Assembly (NCBI GenBank): GCA_038200435.1
Contig: JBBPXY010000034.1
Coordinates: 1 to 7,834 of the forward strand
From: JBBPXY01 sp038200435
Lineage (GTDB): Bacteria; Actinomycetota; Thermoleophilia; Solirubrobacterales; Solirubrobacteraceae
Direction of reading: 5' to 3'
Length of the DNA: 7,834 nucleotides
Made by a program: the position numbers and the translations under genes. This document shows, one piece after another, positions 1-6,529 of the stretch (position 1 is its first letter; each line of letters starts with the position of its first letter). The notes beneath the pieces were generated by a model that worked only from the letters and a program-made list of their open reading frames with translations, was not told the DNA's origin and did no database searches.

Positions 1-1025
<1,025 letters not shown>

Positions 1026-1071
1026 TTGACGGCTCTGGCTCCTCTAAGTGAAGGCGGACGGCGCGGAGGGA

Positions 1072-1602
1072 CTAGCCCTGCGCGACCTGCTTGCGAAGTT
1101 GGTTCAGACGACTTTTGATGGACGCGTCGAGAATGGAGTTGCCGACGCGAAGGACGATGCCACCCAGGATGTCGGGATCGACCCGGCTCGTGAGCTTGAC
1201 CTGGCGGCCGGTCTGCTCACCGATCTTGTCGCCAAGCGAAGTGACGGTTGCCTCGTCGAGCTCGATGGCGCTTGTCAGCTCGACCGGCAGCAGCTGGTTC
1301 TCCCCCTCCCACAGCGTCTCGTACTGACGACGGATGCGGTGGATGGCCGGCATGCGGTGATGCTCCAGCAGCAGTTCGAGGAAGTTGACGAACGTCTCGT
1401 CGGCGTCCTGGAGCAGCTTGTCGAGCCCGTCCTTCTTCTCCTGGGTGGAGAAGTAGGGCGAGAAGAAGAACACCGAGAGGTCGTGCGATTCGCCCAGCGC
1501 CTCGGAGAACTCGCCGAGCTGCTCCCGAATGGGATCGAGCTTGTCCTCCTCTTGCGCGATCTCGAACAGCGAGCGCGCGTAGACCTCCGCGATCTTCTCC
1601 AT
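1072..1602 (-). CDS. atpH: F1Fo ATP synthase subunit delta (OSCP-type stalk protein)
   Basis: Delta sits on top of F1 and ties it to the b-subunit stalk. The predicted product is 176 residues, the usual delta length, with the typical opening MEKIAEVYARSLFEIAQEED. The family's C-terminal signature runs from about residue 125 (LTSAIELDEA) through VDPDILGGIVLRVGN to the end (SRLNQLRKQV). The frame extends upstream to 1668, but that would add 22 unrelated residues and overlap atpF. I therefore chose the ATG at 1602, seven bases after the atpF stop. A GAGGG at 1617–1621, inside the end of atpF, is a weak and rather distant ribosome binding site, so translational coupling to atpF is likely. Confidence 0.95.
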   Translation of the reverse strand: MEKIAEVYARSLFEIAQEEDKLDPIREQLGEFSEALGESHDLSVFFFSPYFSTQEKKDGLDKLLQDADETFVNFLELLLEHHRMPAIHRIRRQYETLWEGENQLLPVELTSAIELDEATVTSLGDKIGEQTGRQVKLTSRVDPDILGGIVLRVGNSILDASIKSRLNQLRKQVAQG

Positions 1603-1609
1603 CGGGCGG

Positions 1610-2176
1610 CTACTTGCCCTCTTGCCCGCCGGACGAGGAGCCGGCGAGGCTCTGGAAGTCGAGCTCACCCAGCGCTTCCTCCACGAGGCGGCGCTGGTCG
1701 TCTCCGTCGAGCGTCTTGCGCGTGACCTTCTCGGTGGCCATGACCGTGAGGTCGGCTACCTCACCGCGGATCTGCTGGATGGCGCGCTTGGTCTCCTGCT
1801 GGATGTCGCGCCGCGTGTCCTCCATCATCTCCTCGCGCTTGCGCTTGGCCTCGGCCTGAGACTCCTGCTCGTGGACGTCGCCCGCATGCCGTGCGCGCGT
1901 GACGATCTCCTCGGCCTGCTGGCGGGCGTCCTTCAGCCGCTCGCGGTACTCCGACAGGAGCTTGTCGGCCTCGACACGCGTGCGCTCGGAGGCGTCGATG
2001 GAGTCCTCGATCGCCTTCTGGCGCTTGTCGAGAGCCTCTTGGATCTTGGGCAGCGCAAAGCGCCGCAGCACGAGCATCGTGCCGACGAACGCGATGAGCG
2101 TCCAGATCATGAGGCCGAGGCTCGGGGAGACGAGGAACGACCCGCCCCCCGACTCGGCTACTGGTAGCGAAGGCAT
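1610..2176 (-). CDS. atpF: F1Fo ATP synthase subunit b (peripheral stalk)
   Basis: Subunit b dimerises to form the outer stalk linking Fo to delta on F1. The 188-residue product has a short polar N-terminus rich in Ser and Gly and one membrane helix at about residues 18–39 (SLGLMIWTLIAFVGTMLVL). After that comes the RRFALPKIQEALDKRQ boundary motif, then a long charged helix to about residue 170 rich in Glu, Arg, Gln and Ala, as expected for the stalk coiled coil. The tail GSSSGGQEGK is flexible and not conserved in the family. The start at 2176 lies 12 bases past the atpE stop. GGAG abuts the ATG with no spacing, so initiation may depend on coupling. There is a single b gene, not a b/b' pair or a b-delta fusion as in mycobacteria. 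Confidence 0.95.
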   Translation of the reverse strand: MPSLPVAESGGGSFLVSPSLGLMIWTLIAFVGTMLVLRRFALPKIQEALDKRQKAIEDSIDASERTRVEADKLLSEYRERLKDARQQAEEIVTRARHAGDVHEQESQAEAKRKREEMMEDTRRDIQQETKRAIQQIRGEVADLTVMATEKVTRKTLDGDDQRRLVEEALGELDFQSLAGSSSGGQEGK

Positions 2177-2188
2177 CTCCGTACCGGC

Positions 2189-2449
2189 CTAGAGGAAGAA
2201 CGCGATCAGGCCGAAGATGAAGGCGTAGAACACGATCGCCTCGGTCAGGGCGAAGCCCAGCCATTGGATCGACGTGATCTCGTCGCGCATCTCGGGCTGG
2301 CGGGTCACCGACTCGATGACCTTGCCGAAGATGTAGCCGACGCCAACGCCAGGGCCGATGGTGCCCAGGCCGGCGCCCACGCCGAGGGCAATGGCCTTCA
2401 GGCCCTTGGTGGGGTCGGCGGCCATGGCGGCTGCGAGTGTTGAGAGCAT
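2189..2449 (-). CDS. atpE: F1Fo ATP synthase subunit c (c-ring proteolipid)
   Basis: Subunit c forms the rotating membrane ring that carries protons. The 86-residue product is a two-helix hairpin. The Gly-rich first helix is at about residues 17–45 (GAGLGTIGPGVGVGYIFGK), the polar loop RQPEMRDE at 50–57, and the second helix at 61–86 (GFALTEAIVFYAFIFGLIAF). Glu70 in ALTEA is the ion-binding carboxylate. Sodium-type rings have a Gln in helix 1 and a Ser after the Glu (Ilyobacter Q32/S66); here the aligned positions are Val37 and Ala71, so the ring is predicted to be proton-coupled. A strong ribosome binding site (AAGGA, 2456–2460) lies 6 bases before the ATG, which fits the need for many copies. 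A second Met at residue 9 is a possible but less likely start. Confidence 0.97.
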   Translation of the reverse strand: MLSTLAAAMAADPTKGLKAIALGVGAGLGTIGPGVGVGYIFGKVIESVTRQPEMRDEITSIQWLGFALTEAIVFYAFIFGLIAFFL

Positions 2450-2482
2450 GACGTTTCCTTTCCTGCGGTTGTCTGGAGGGAG

Positions 2483-3379
2483 TCAGTGACCGGCGGCGGT
2501 GGCTTCGCCGAGGTAGATGGACGCGAGTGTCGCGAAGATGAACGCCTGGAGCGTCGCCACCAGCCCGACCTCGAAGATGAAGAAAGCGATCGCGATCGGC
2601 GCCGTCAGCCAGCCGAGCGCGGCCAGGCCAAGCAGCACCACGAGCCCGCCGCCCATGAAGAGGATGAGCAGGTGGCCCGCCAAGATGTTGGCGAAGAGTC
2701 GCACGGAGAGCGAGACGATCCGGACGAACTGCGAGATGACCTCGATCACGAAGAGGGGGATCGCGGCGGCACCGCTCACGCCACCCGGAACCCAGCCCTT
2801 GAGGTAGCCCACGAACCCCTTGGCCCGGATGCCCTCGATGTGGTAGGAGATCCAGACGACAAGGGTCAGGACGAGCGGCACGGAGAGGTTGGCGGTCGCC
2901 GCGTAGATCGCGAGCGACGGGATATGCACGCCGAAGACGTTGACCTTCTCCTCGCTGGTGGGCAGCGGCAGGTAGCCGATCATGTTCGAGAACCAGATGA
3001 AGAGGAAGACGGTGGCGATGAAGCCGAACCACTTCGACGCCATCTTGTTGTCCATGTTGCCACGCGTGATGTTGTCGCGCATGAGGCCGTAGGACATCTC
3101 GACGAGCGTCTGCACGCGGTTGGGCTTTGACTGCATGCGCCGCGCGATGTACGTCATGGTCAGGATGGTCAGGACCGACGCGAGGAACAGGTAGAAGACG
3201 GCCTTGTTGATGGACATGTCCACCGGGCCGAGCTTCAGGTTGATCCAGGGCTCGAGCTTGAACTCGTTCTGCGGCTGGAAGGCGTCGTTCTTGCCGGCGC
3301 TGCCGAATGCGGCGAACGTGACGACGATCAGCACCAACAGGACGGCGGCCGCGATGAGACCCTTCGTACGCGTCTTCAA
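2483..3379 (-). CDS. atpB: F1Fo ATP synthase subunit a (proton channel stator), TTG start
   Basis: Subunit a supplies the two proton half-channels next to the c-ring. The 298-residue product has five or six membrane helices after an N-terminal hydrophobic segment (about 8–26). The signature FVRIVSLSVRLFANILAGHLL contains the essential Arg227, equivalent to E. coli R210. Gln278 and Glu270 in the last helix (FEVGLVATLQAFIF) match the other channel residues. The frame runs further upstream to 3646 but there overlaps the atpI-like gene and is not protein-like. No ATG fits. I chose the TTG at 3379 because GAGGA (3386–3390) sits 6 bases before it and it overlaps the upstream TGA as TTGA. The next gene, atpE, starts 33 bases downstream. 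Confidence 0.95.
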   Translation of the reverse strand: MKTRTKGLIAAAVLLVLIVVTFAAFGSAGKNDAFQPQNEFKLEPWINLKLGPVDMSINKAVFYLFLASVLTILTMTYIARRMQSKPNRVQTLVEMSYGLMRDNITRGNMDNKMASKWFGFIATVFLFIWFSNMIGYLPLPTSEEKVNVFGVHIPSLAIYAATANLSVPLVLTLVVWISYHIEGIRAKGFVGYLKGWVPGGVSGAAAIPLFVIEVISQFVRIVSLSVRLFANILAGHLLILFMGGGLVVLLGLAALGWLTAPIAIAFFIFEVGLVATLQAFIFATLASIYLGEATAAGH

Positions 3380-3729
3380 GAGCGGTCCTCGAACGGACGC
3401 GTGGTGATCTGAACCGTGAAGTAGATGGTGAAGAGGGCGATGGCGAGAACGGCGGCGGCGAGGCCCGCCTCGCGCTTGTAGAGGCCGACGCCGAAGATGG
3501 TAAGCGCCACGAGCCAGCCGCGTCCGATCATCGATCCCGTGAGGAGCCCGGCGACGGTGCGCGGGTCTTTTGAGGCCGCGGCGCGGCGCTTGGTGTACGC
3601 GTCGATCACGCGCTGCGCGCACCATCCGGCGGTGATGGCTGCCCAACCGAGGACCGGCAGGTGCGCGACCAGGAAGATGGGGAGCGCGACCGCCAGGACG
3701 ACGAGGTCGAGATAGCGGACGACGCGCAC
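3376..3729 (-). CDS. atpI: AtpI-like four-helix membrane protein (ATP synthase i subunit family)
   Basis: This 117-residue membrane protein lies immediately upstream of atpB, where AtpI is normally found; AtpI assists c-ring assembly in some bacteria. About four hydrophobic segments are visible, at roughly residues 7–22, 24–38, 68–85 and 88–108. They are separated by a basic loop (YTKRRAAASKDPRTV), the loop charge pattern of this family. The frame is open up to 3900, but upstream residues are the shadow of the preceding gene. The GTG at 3729, four bases after that gene's stop, with AAGGA at 3741–3745, is the best start and gives VRVVRYLDLVVLAVALP. The stop overlaps the atpB TTG by four bases. 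The family call rests on position and topology more than on diagnostic residues. Confidence 0.75.
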   Translation of the reverse strand: MRVVRYLDLVVLAVALPIFLVAHLPVLGWAAITAGWCAQRVIDAYTKRRAAASKDPRTVAGLLTGSMIGRGWLVALTIFGVGLYKREAGLAAAVLAIALFTIYFTVQITTRPFEDRS

Positions 3730-3733
3730 GCCG

Positions 3734-3925
3734 TCAGAGGTCCTTAAAGCGCGCGTAGACAAGAGCGAACCCGCCCACGAGGCCGGCGAACACGCCGGCG
3801 ATGGCCAGAAGCGCCGTGGCGCCGAGCAACGATCCGAGCCCCGCTCCGATGCCCGCCCCCAGCAGCATGCATGCGACCAGGAGCGCCCCGGCCACTGCAC
3901 CGCGACCCACGGGCTTGCCGTTCAT
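3734..3925 (-). CDS. Small AtpZ-like membrane protein, first gene of the atp operon
   Basis: This is a 63-residue protein with two hydrophobic helices at about residues 10–32 and 36–57. It ends in LAIAGVFAGLVGGFALVYARFKDL. That resembles the AtpZ/ATPase_gene1 family (two helices, Gly-rich, ending in a G-x-x-x-G-F-x-x-x-Y/R pattern), as does its place just upstream of atpI. AtpZ is reported to work with AtpI in ion uptake or assembly in some bacteria; here that is inference. The start is uncertain. ATG 3925 gives the compact two-helix protein, while an in-frame ATG at 3988 would add 21 polar residues (84 in total). Neither has a clear ribosome binding site. The stop is four bases from the GTG of the next gene, so the two are surely co-transcribed. 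Confidence 0.65.
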   Translation of the reverse strand: MNGKPVGRGAVAGALLVACMLLGAGIGAGLGSLLGATALLAIAGVFAGLVGGFALVYARFKDL

Positions 3926-3994
3926 CTTCGGGCGGGAGGTGGTTGTGAGCGGAATCGGGCATGGCTGATCACCGGCGTCGCGGACCATAGAGAG

Positions 3995-4010
3995 GCAAGA
4001 GAGAACTTGC
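3995..4010 (-). other. Small stem-loop in the atp leader
   Basis: A 5-bp perfect stem (GCAAG/CTTGC) with a 6-base loop lies between the proposed promoter and the first gene. On the minus strand it reads GCAAGTTCTCTCTTGC. It is short and may be chance. It is recorded because it lies just upstream of the alternative ATG at 3988. Confidence 0.25.
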
Positions 4011-4049
4011 GGCTCGACCGGTGCTGCTCGGTCCCCGACGACAAGTCAC

Positions 4050-4079
4050 ATAGTACCGGACGGCCGGACTTTGTAACAA
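4050..4079 (-). promoter_or_regulatory. Candidate sigma-70-type promoter of the atp operon
   Basis: On the minus strand there is a TTGTTA box (4074–4079), an 18-base spacer and a TACTAT box (4050–4055). Each hexamer matches four of six consensus bases. It is one of the few AT-richer stretches in the region. It lies in the 201-base gap between the crcB pair and the first atp gene, about 118 bases before ATG 3925. No experimental start site is known. Confidence 0.45.
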
Positions 4080-4089
4080 CATTGTGACA
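4072..4089. promoter_or_regulatory. Operator-like palindrome overlapping the atp -35 box
   Basis: The 18 bases TGTAACAACATTGTGACA form an inverted repeat of 8-bp arms with one mismatch around a CA centre. They can also be read as a direct repeat TTGTRACA (4071–4078 and 4082–4089), offset by 11 bases, about one helical turn. The overlap with the proposed -35 box suggests a repressor or activator site. I cannot assign it to a known regulator: it is not a clean Rex, CRP or FNR site. Confidence 0.4.
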
Positions 4090-4091
4090 CC

Positions 4092-4106
4092 CGGCGCGAG
4101 GCGCCG
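4092..4106 (-). terminator. GC-rich hairpin after the crcB pair (possible terminator)
   Basis: A 6-bp stem CGGCGC/GCGCCG with a 3-base loop begins 20 bases past the stop of the second crcB gene. There is no T-tract after it, so it is at most a weak or factor-assisted terminator separating crcB from the atp promoter. Confidence 0.3.
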
Positions 4107-4126
4107 CGGTTGCGTTCGGAGGCCGA

Positions 4127-4489
4127 TCAGCCCCCGCCGAGCAGGCGCCCAAGCGCGACGGCGGCGAACCCCGCCACGAGGCTGCCGGCGACGTTGAGCG
4201 CGGCCGTCCGCCGCGCGCCGCGCGCCGCCACCGCGTGGCTCTGTACGAGCCACCCCGAGAAGGTCGTATAGGAGCCGAGCACGCCCGCGCCGAGAAGGGT
4301 GAGCGTGCGGCCGTGCGCGGCGAGGCCGATCAGCAGGCCGAGGAGCGCCGCGCCGGAGAGGTTGACGACGACCGTGCCGAGCGGCAGCTCAGCACCGCGC
4401 CGGGAGGCCAAGAACGACTCGAGGCCGAAGCGGGCGAGCGCCCCGGTGCCGCCGAGCACTGCGAGCGCCAACCACTCCCACAACGTCAC
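4127..4489 (-). CDS. crcB: CrcB/Fluc fluoride channel subunit (second of pair)
   Basis: Fluc proteins are small four-helix membrane channels that let toxic fluoride leave the cell. The 120-residue product shows the family motifs in order: GGTGALARF (13–21), LGTVVVNLSGALLLG-like segment with Asn43, and GSYTTFSGW (72–80). Phe77 matches the first Phe-box residue of characterised Flucs; the position of the second Phe holds Trp80. The GTG start at 4489 overlaps the TGA of the upstream crcB as GTGA. With no ribosome binding site visible, translation is probably coupled. Paired crcB genes in other Gram-positive bacteria encode two halves of one antiparallel heterodimer, which is the likely arrangement here. 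Confidence 0.92.
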   Translation of the reverse strand: MTLWEWLALAVLGGTGALARFGLESFLASRRGAELPLGTVVVNLSGAALLGLLIGLAAHGRTLTLLGAGVLGSYTTFSGWLVQSHAVAARGARRTAALNVAGSLVAGFAAVALGRLLGGG

Positions 4490-4887
4490 GCGAGAGCCCG
4501 AGCTCGGCGGGTCAGGCTCGACGCGATGAGCACGACGGCAAATCCCAGGCCGAGGCTCGCTACGACGTAGCCGGCAGCCAGCGCGCCGCGCCCGCGGTCG
4601 AGCATCTCCAGCAACTCGAGCTGCATGGTGGAGAAGGTGCTCAGGGCGCCGCAGAACCCGATACCCAGTAGCGGGCGACGGTAGGTGGCGAGCAGGCCGC
4701 GGCCCGTATCGCGCGCGACGAGGTGGCCGAGCAGCGCCGCGCCCGCCAGATTGGCGAGCAACGTGGCCCAGGGCCAGCGCCCGGAATTAGTGGGCCACGC
4801 CTGGGCTAGGGCGACTCGTGCGACCGTGCCCGCGCAGCCGCCGAGGAAGACGGCGGTGCAGAGGCGGAGGGTAGGCAGCGTTCGCAT
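4486..4887 (-). CDS. crcB: CrcB/Fluc fluoride channel subunit (first of pair)
   Basis: This 133-residue four-helix protein is a partner of the adjoining crcB. Motifs are FLGGCAGTVAR (14–24), WATLLANLAGAALLG with Asn46, and GFCGALSTFSTM (77–88). Phe85 is the first Phe-box residue, with Met88 where the second Phe usually lies. The C-terminus is basic (TRRARALA), suggesting a cytoplasmic end. I chose ATG 4887 because GAGAG lies nine bases upstream; a GTG at 4893 would add two residues but sits too close to that site. Upstream, toward 5009, there is no match to the fluoride riboswitch consensus that often precedes crcB. Confidence 0.92.
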   Translation of the reverse strand: MRTLPTLRLCTAVFLGGCAGTVARVALAQAWPTNSGRWPWATLLANLAGAALLGHLVARDTGRGLLATYRRPLLGIGFCGALSTFSTMQLELLEMLDRGRGALAAGYVVASLGLGFAVVLIASSLTRRARALA

Positions 4888-4919
4888 GAGCACATGCTCT
4901 CAACGACGGCGCAGTTGTG

Positions 4920-4958
4920 CCCGTTTGCTGACCCGAGTGAACCGTTTGCGGGATTCAC
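4920..4958. promoter_or_regulatory. Repeats in the divergent crcB / ferritin-like intergenic region
   Basis: The 122-base region between the divergent genes contains CCGTTTGC twice (4921–4928 and 4942–4949), exactly 21 bases apart. It also has an inverted repeat GTGAACC (4937–4943) / GGATTCAC (4951–4958) with a one-base bulge. The two-turn spacing and position between divergent starts suggest a regulator site, but no clear -10 or -35 pair is visible for either gene. Confidence 0.35.
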
Positions 4959-5009
4959 GCGCAACACCACGACAAGCAGGTAATCCTCACCCGACGAAAG
5001 GACCGACCA

Positions 5010-5702
5010 ATGTCGGAGTCCCACGACGGCCTCACTCTCGAGGAAGTCGACCGAGACGGCGCACTGCGCGAAACGGCTGCGGCCGTGGCAGAGGCCGAAG
5101 CATCAGGCGACACGCGCGGCTCGCTGCTGCGCAAGACCGGCGCGTTCGTCGGCGGAGGACTGCTGCTGGGCGGGGTACCGCTTGCGGTCGCCGGCGCCCA
5201 GGGCGGCGGTCTGCCCAAGAGCGACGTCACGATCCTGAACTTCGCGCTCACGCTGGAGTACCTCGAGTCGACGTTCTACCAGCGCGCAGTGGCGAGCGGG
5301 AAGCTCCAGGGATCGCTGGCGACGTTCGCCCAGGTGGTCGCCGGTCACGAGGCGGCGCACGTACAGGCGCTGCTCTCGACCCTCGGATCGAAGGCGGTCA
5401 AGAAGCCGTCCTTCGACTTCAAGGGCACCACGAGTGACCCGAAGAAGTTCGCGGCCACCGCACAGGTGCTCGAGGATACGGGCGTGACGGCCTACGAGGG
5501 CCAGGTCACGAACATCAAGACCCCGGCCGTGCTGATGGCGGCGGGCTCGATCCTCCCGATCGAGGCGCGGCACGCCGCGTGGATTCGCGACATCAACGGC
5601 CGTGGCAGCGATCCTGTCCCGGCACCCGACGCGTTCAACCCTGCCAAGACGATGGACGAAGTGCTGGCCGCCGTCAAGGCAACCGGCTTCATCAAGGGCT
5701 AG
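5010..5702 (+). CDS. Exported ferritin-like (Ferritin_2-type) protein 1
   Basis: This 230-residue protein appears to be a secreted or envelope-held four-helix ferritin-like protein. Residues 1–35 are acidic and polar. TRGSLLRKTGAFVGGG (35–50) resembles a degenerate Tat signal with one Arg of the twin pair, followed by a hydrophobic stretch and a possible AGA/Q cleavage site after residue 63. The four-helix core (70–195) has candidate di-iron ligands: Glu83 or Glu86 (LEYLE), Glu114 and His117 (HEAAH), Glu155 (LEDTG), Glu185 and His188 (EARH). The set looks complete, so iron binding is plausible, but the reaction or substrate cannot be told. The ATG at 5010 has GAAAGGA seven bases upstream. It is co-directional with a close paralogue 33 bases downstream. 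Confidence 0.85.
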   Translation: MSESHDGLTLEEVDRDGALRETAAAVAEAEASGDTRGSLLRKTGAFVGGGLLLGGVPLAVAGAQGGGLPKSDVTILNFALTLEYLESTFYQRAVASGKLQGSLATFAQVVAGHEAAHVQALLSTLGSKAVKKPSFDFKGTTSDPKKFAATAQVLEDTGVTAYEGQVTNIKTPAVLMAAGSILPIEARHAAWIRDINGRGSDPVPAPDAFNPAKTMDEVLAAVKATGFIKG

Positions 5703-5718
5703 CCGGCGATCTCGAGAG

Positions 5719-5724
5719 AAAGGA
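5719..5724 (+). promoter_or_regulatory. Ribosome binding site of ferritin-like gene 2
   Basis: AAAGGA lies 11 bases before the ATG at 5736, within the 33-base gap between the two ferritin-like genes. It indicates that the second gene has its own initiation site on a shared transcript. Confidence 0.6.
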
Positions 5725-5735
5725 AACCTCAGTTC

Positions 5736-6458
5736 ATGTCAAATACAGATCTCCCGGGCTTCGCTGAGCTGGACCGCGACGGAGCCATCGAAGAAGCAGC
5801 ATCGAAGGTGGACGGGCACACCCGTCAGGCGTTTCTGCGGCGCACCGGTGCATTCATGGGTGCAGGCGCGGCGTTTGCCGCGTTGCCGGCCGGGGCCTTC
5901 GCCCAGGGCGGCGCGTCGAAGGGCGACGTGGCGATTCTCAACTTCGCCCTCACGCTCGAGTACCTCGAGTCGGCGTTCTACGCCGAGGCGTTGTCCAAGG
6001 GCGCGTTGAAAGGCGAGACCAAGAAGTTCGCCGACGTCGTGGCTGCGCACGAGAAGACTCACGTGACCACGCTGAAGTCGGTACTGGGCAGCTCGGCGGT
6101 CAAGGAGCCCCAGTTCAACTTCAAGGGCACCACCGCGAGCCAGTCGACGTTCCAGCAGACGTCGATCGTCCTCGAAGACACCGGCGTCAAGGCCTACCTC
6201 GGCCAGGCCGGCAACATCAAGGCCAAGGCCGTATTGAAGTCGGCGGCATCGATCCTTGCGATCGAGGCGCGCCACGCGAGCTGGATCCGGAACATCGTCG
6301 GCAACGGCTCGAGCCCGTCGCCGGCTCCGGAGTCGTTCCAGTCCTCGCTGACCATGTCGGCCGTGCTCGCGGCCGTGCAGGGCACCGGGTTCATCACCAG
6401 CATGCCCAGCGCGTCCGCAGGCGGGGCGACGTCGGGCAACCCGAGCGTCACCGGTTAG
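5736..6458 (+). CDS. Exported ferritin-like (Ferritin_2-type) protein 2
   Basis: This 240-residue protein is a paralogue of its upstream neighbour. From Lys62 onward it aligns without gaps to that protein from Lys70, about 98 identities in 160 positions by hand count. The N-terminus again has an (L/V)DRDGA(I/L) segment, then TRQAFLRRTGAF (29–40), a better Tat-like motif, and a likely AFA/Q cleavage after residue 56. Candidate iron ligands are Glu75/Glu78, Glu106, His109, Glu147, Glu177 and His180. It lacks the extra Glu of protein 1 in AYEGQ (Leu155 here). A tail of about 18 residues rich in Ser, Gly, Ala and Pro (from 223) is absent from protein 1. The second copy likely arose by tandem duplication, with divergent surfaces. 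Confidence 0.85.
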   Translation: MSNTDLPGFAELDRDGAIEEAASKVDGHTRQAFLRRTGAFMGAGAAFAALPAGAFAQGGASKGDVAILNFALTLEYLESAFYAEALSKGALKGETKKFADVVAAHEKTHVTTLKSVLGSSAVKEPQFNFKGTTASQSTFQQTSIVLEDTGVKAYLGQAGNIKAKAVLKSAASILAIEARHASWIRNIVGNGSSPSPAPESFQSSLTMSAVLAAVQGTGFITSMPSASAGGATSGNPSVTG

Positions 6459-6481
6459 GTAGCCACCCGAAAGAGGCTCTC

Positions 6482-6522
6482 CGGGGGCCGGTCCGCGCCA
6501 GGATGCGCGGGACCGGTCCCCG
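6482..6522 (+). terminator. Strong hairpin, probable terminator of the ferritin-like operon
   Basis: The arms are CGGGGGCCGGTCC-GCGC (6482–6498) and GCGC-G-GGACCGGTCCCCG (6505–6522). They pair over 17 positions with one G·T wobble and one bulged G6509, around the loop CAGGAT (6499–6504). It begins 24 bases after the stop of ferritin-like gene 2. The following bases (TACTCTTAT) are only moderately T-rich. This is the strongest simple hairpin in the window. Confidence 0.65.
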
Positions 6523-6529
6523 TACTCTT

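Noticed and set aside
2189..2449. Sodium-driven ATP synthase
   Set aside because: The c subunit has Val37 and Ala71 where sodium rings carry Gln and Ser/Thr, so the sodium-binding set is incomplete.
1761..3032. 423-codon minus-strand open frame spanning atpF, atpE and atpB
   Set aside because: It runs out of frame through three secure genes, is extremely Arg/Pro/His-rich and has no recognisable domain.
4888..5009. Fluoride riboswitch upstream of crcB
   Set aside because: Neither strand has the conserved GGNGAUGG and CUGAUGAC-like blocks of the crcB RNA motif.
6503..6529. ATG 6503 as the L,D-transpeptidase start
   Set aside because: It lies at the loop of a 17-pair hairpin with no properly spaced ribosome binding site; the nine extra residues add nothing family-like. 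Not excluded fully.
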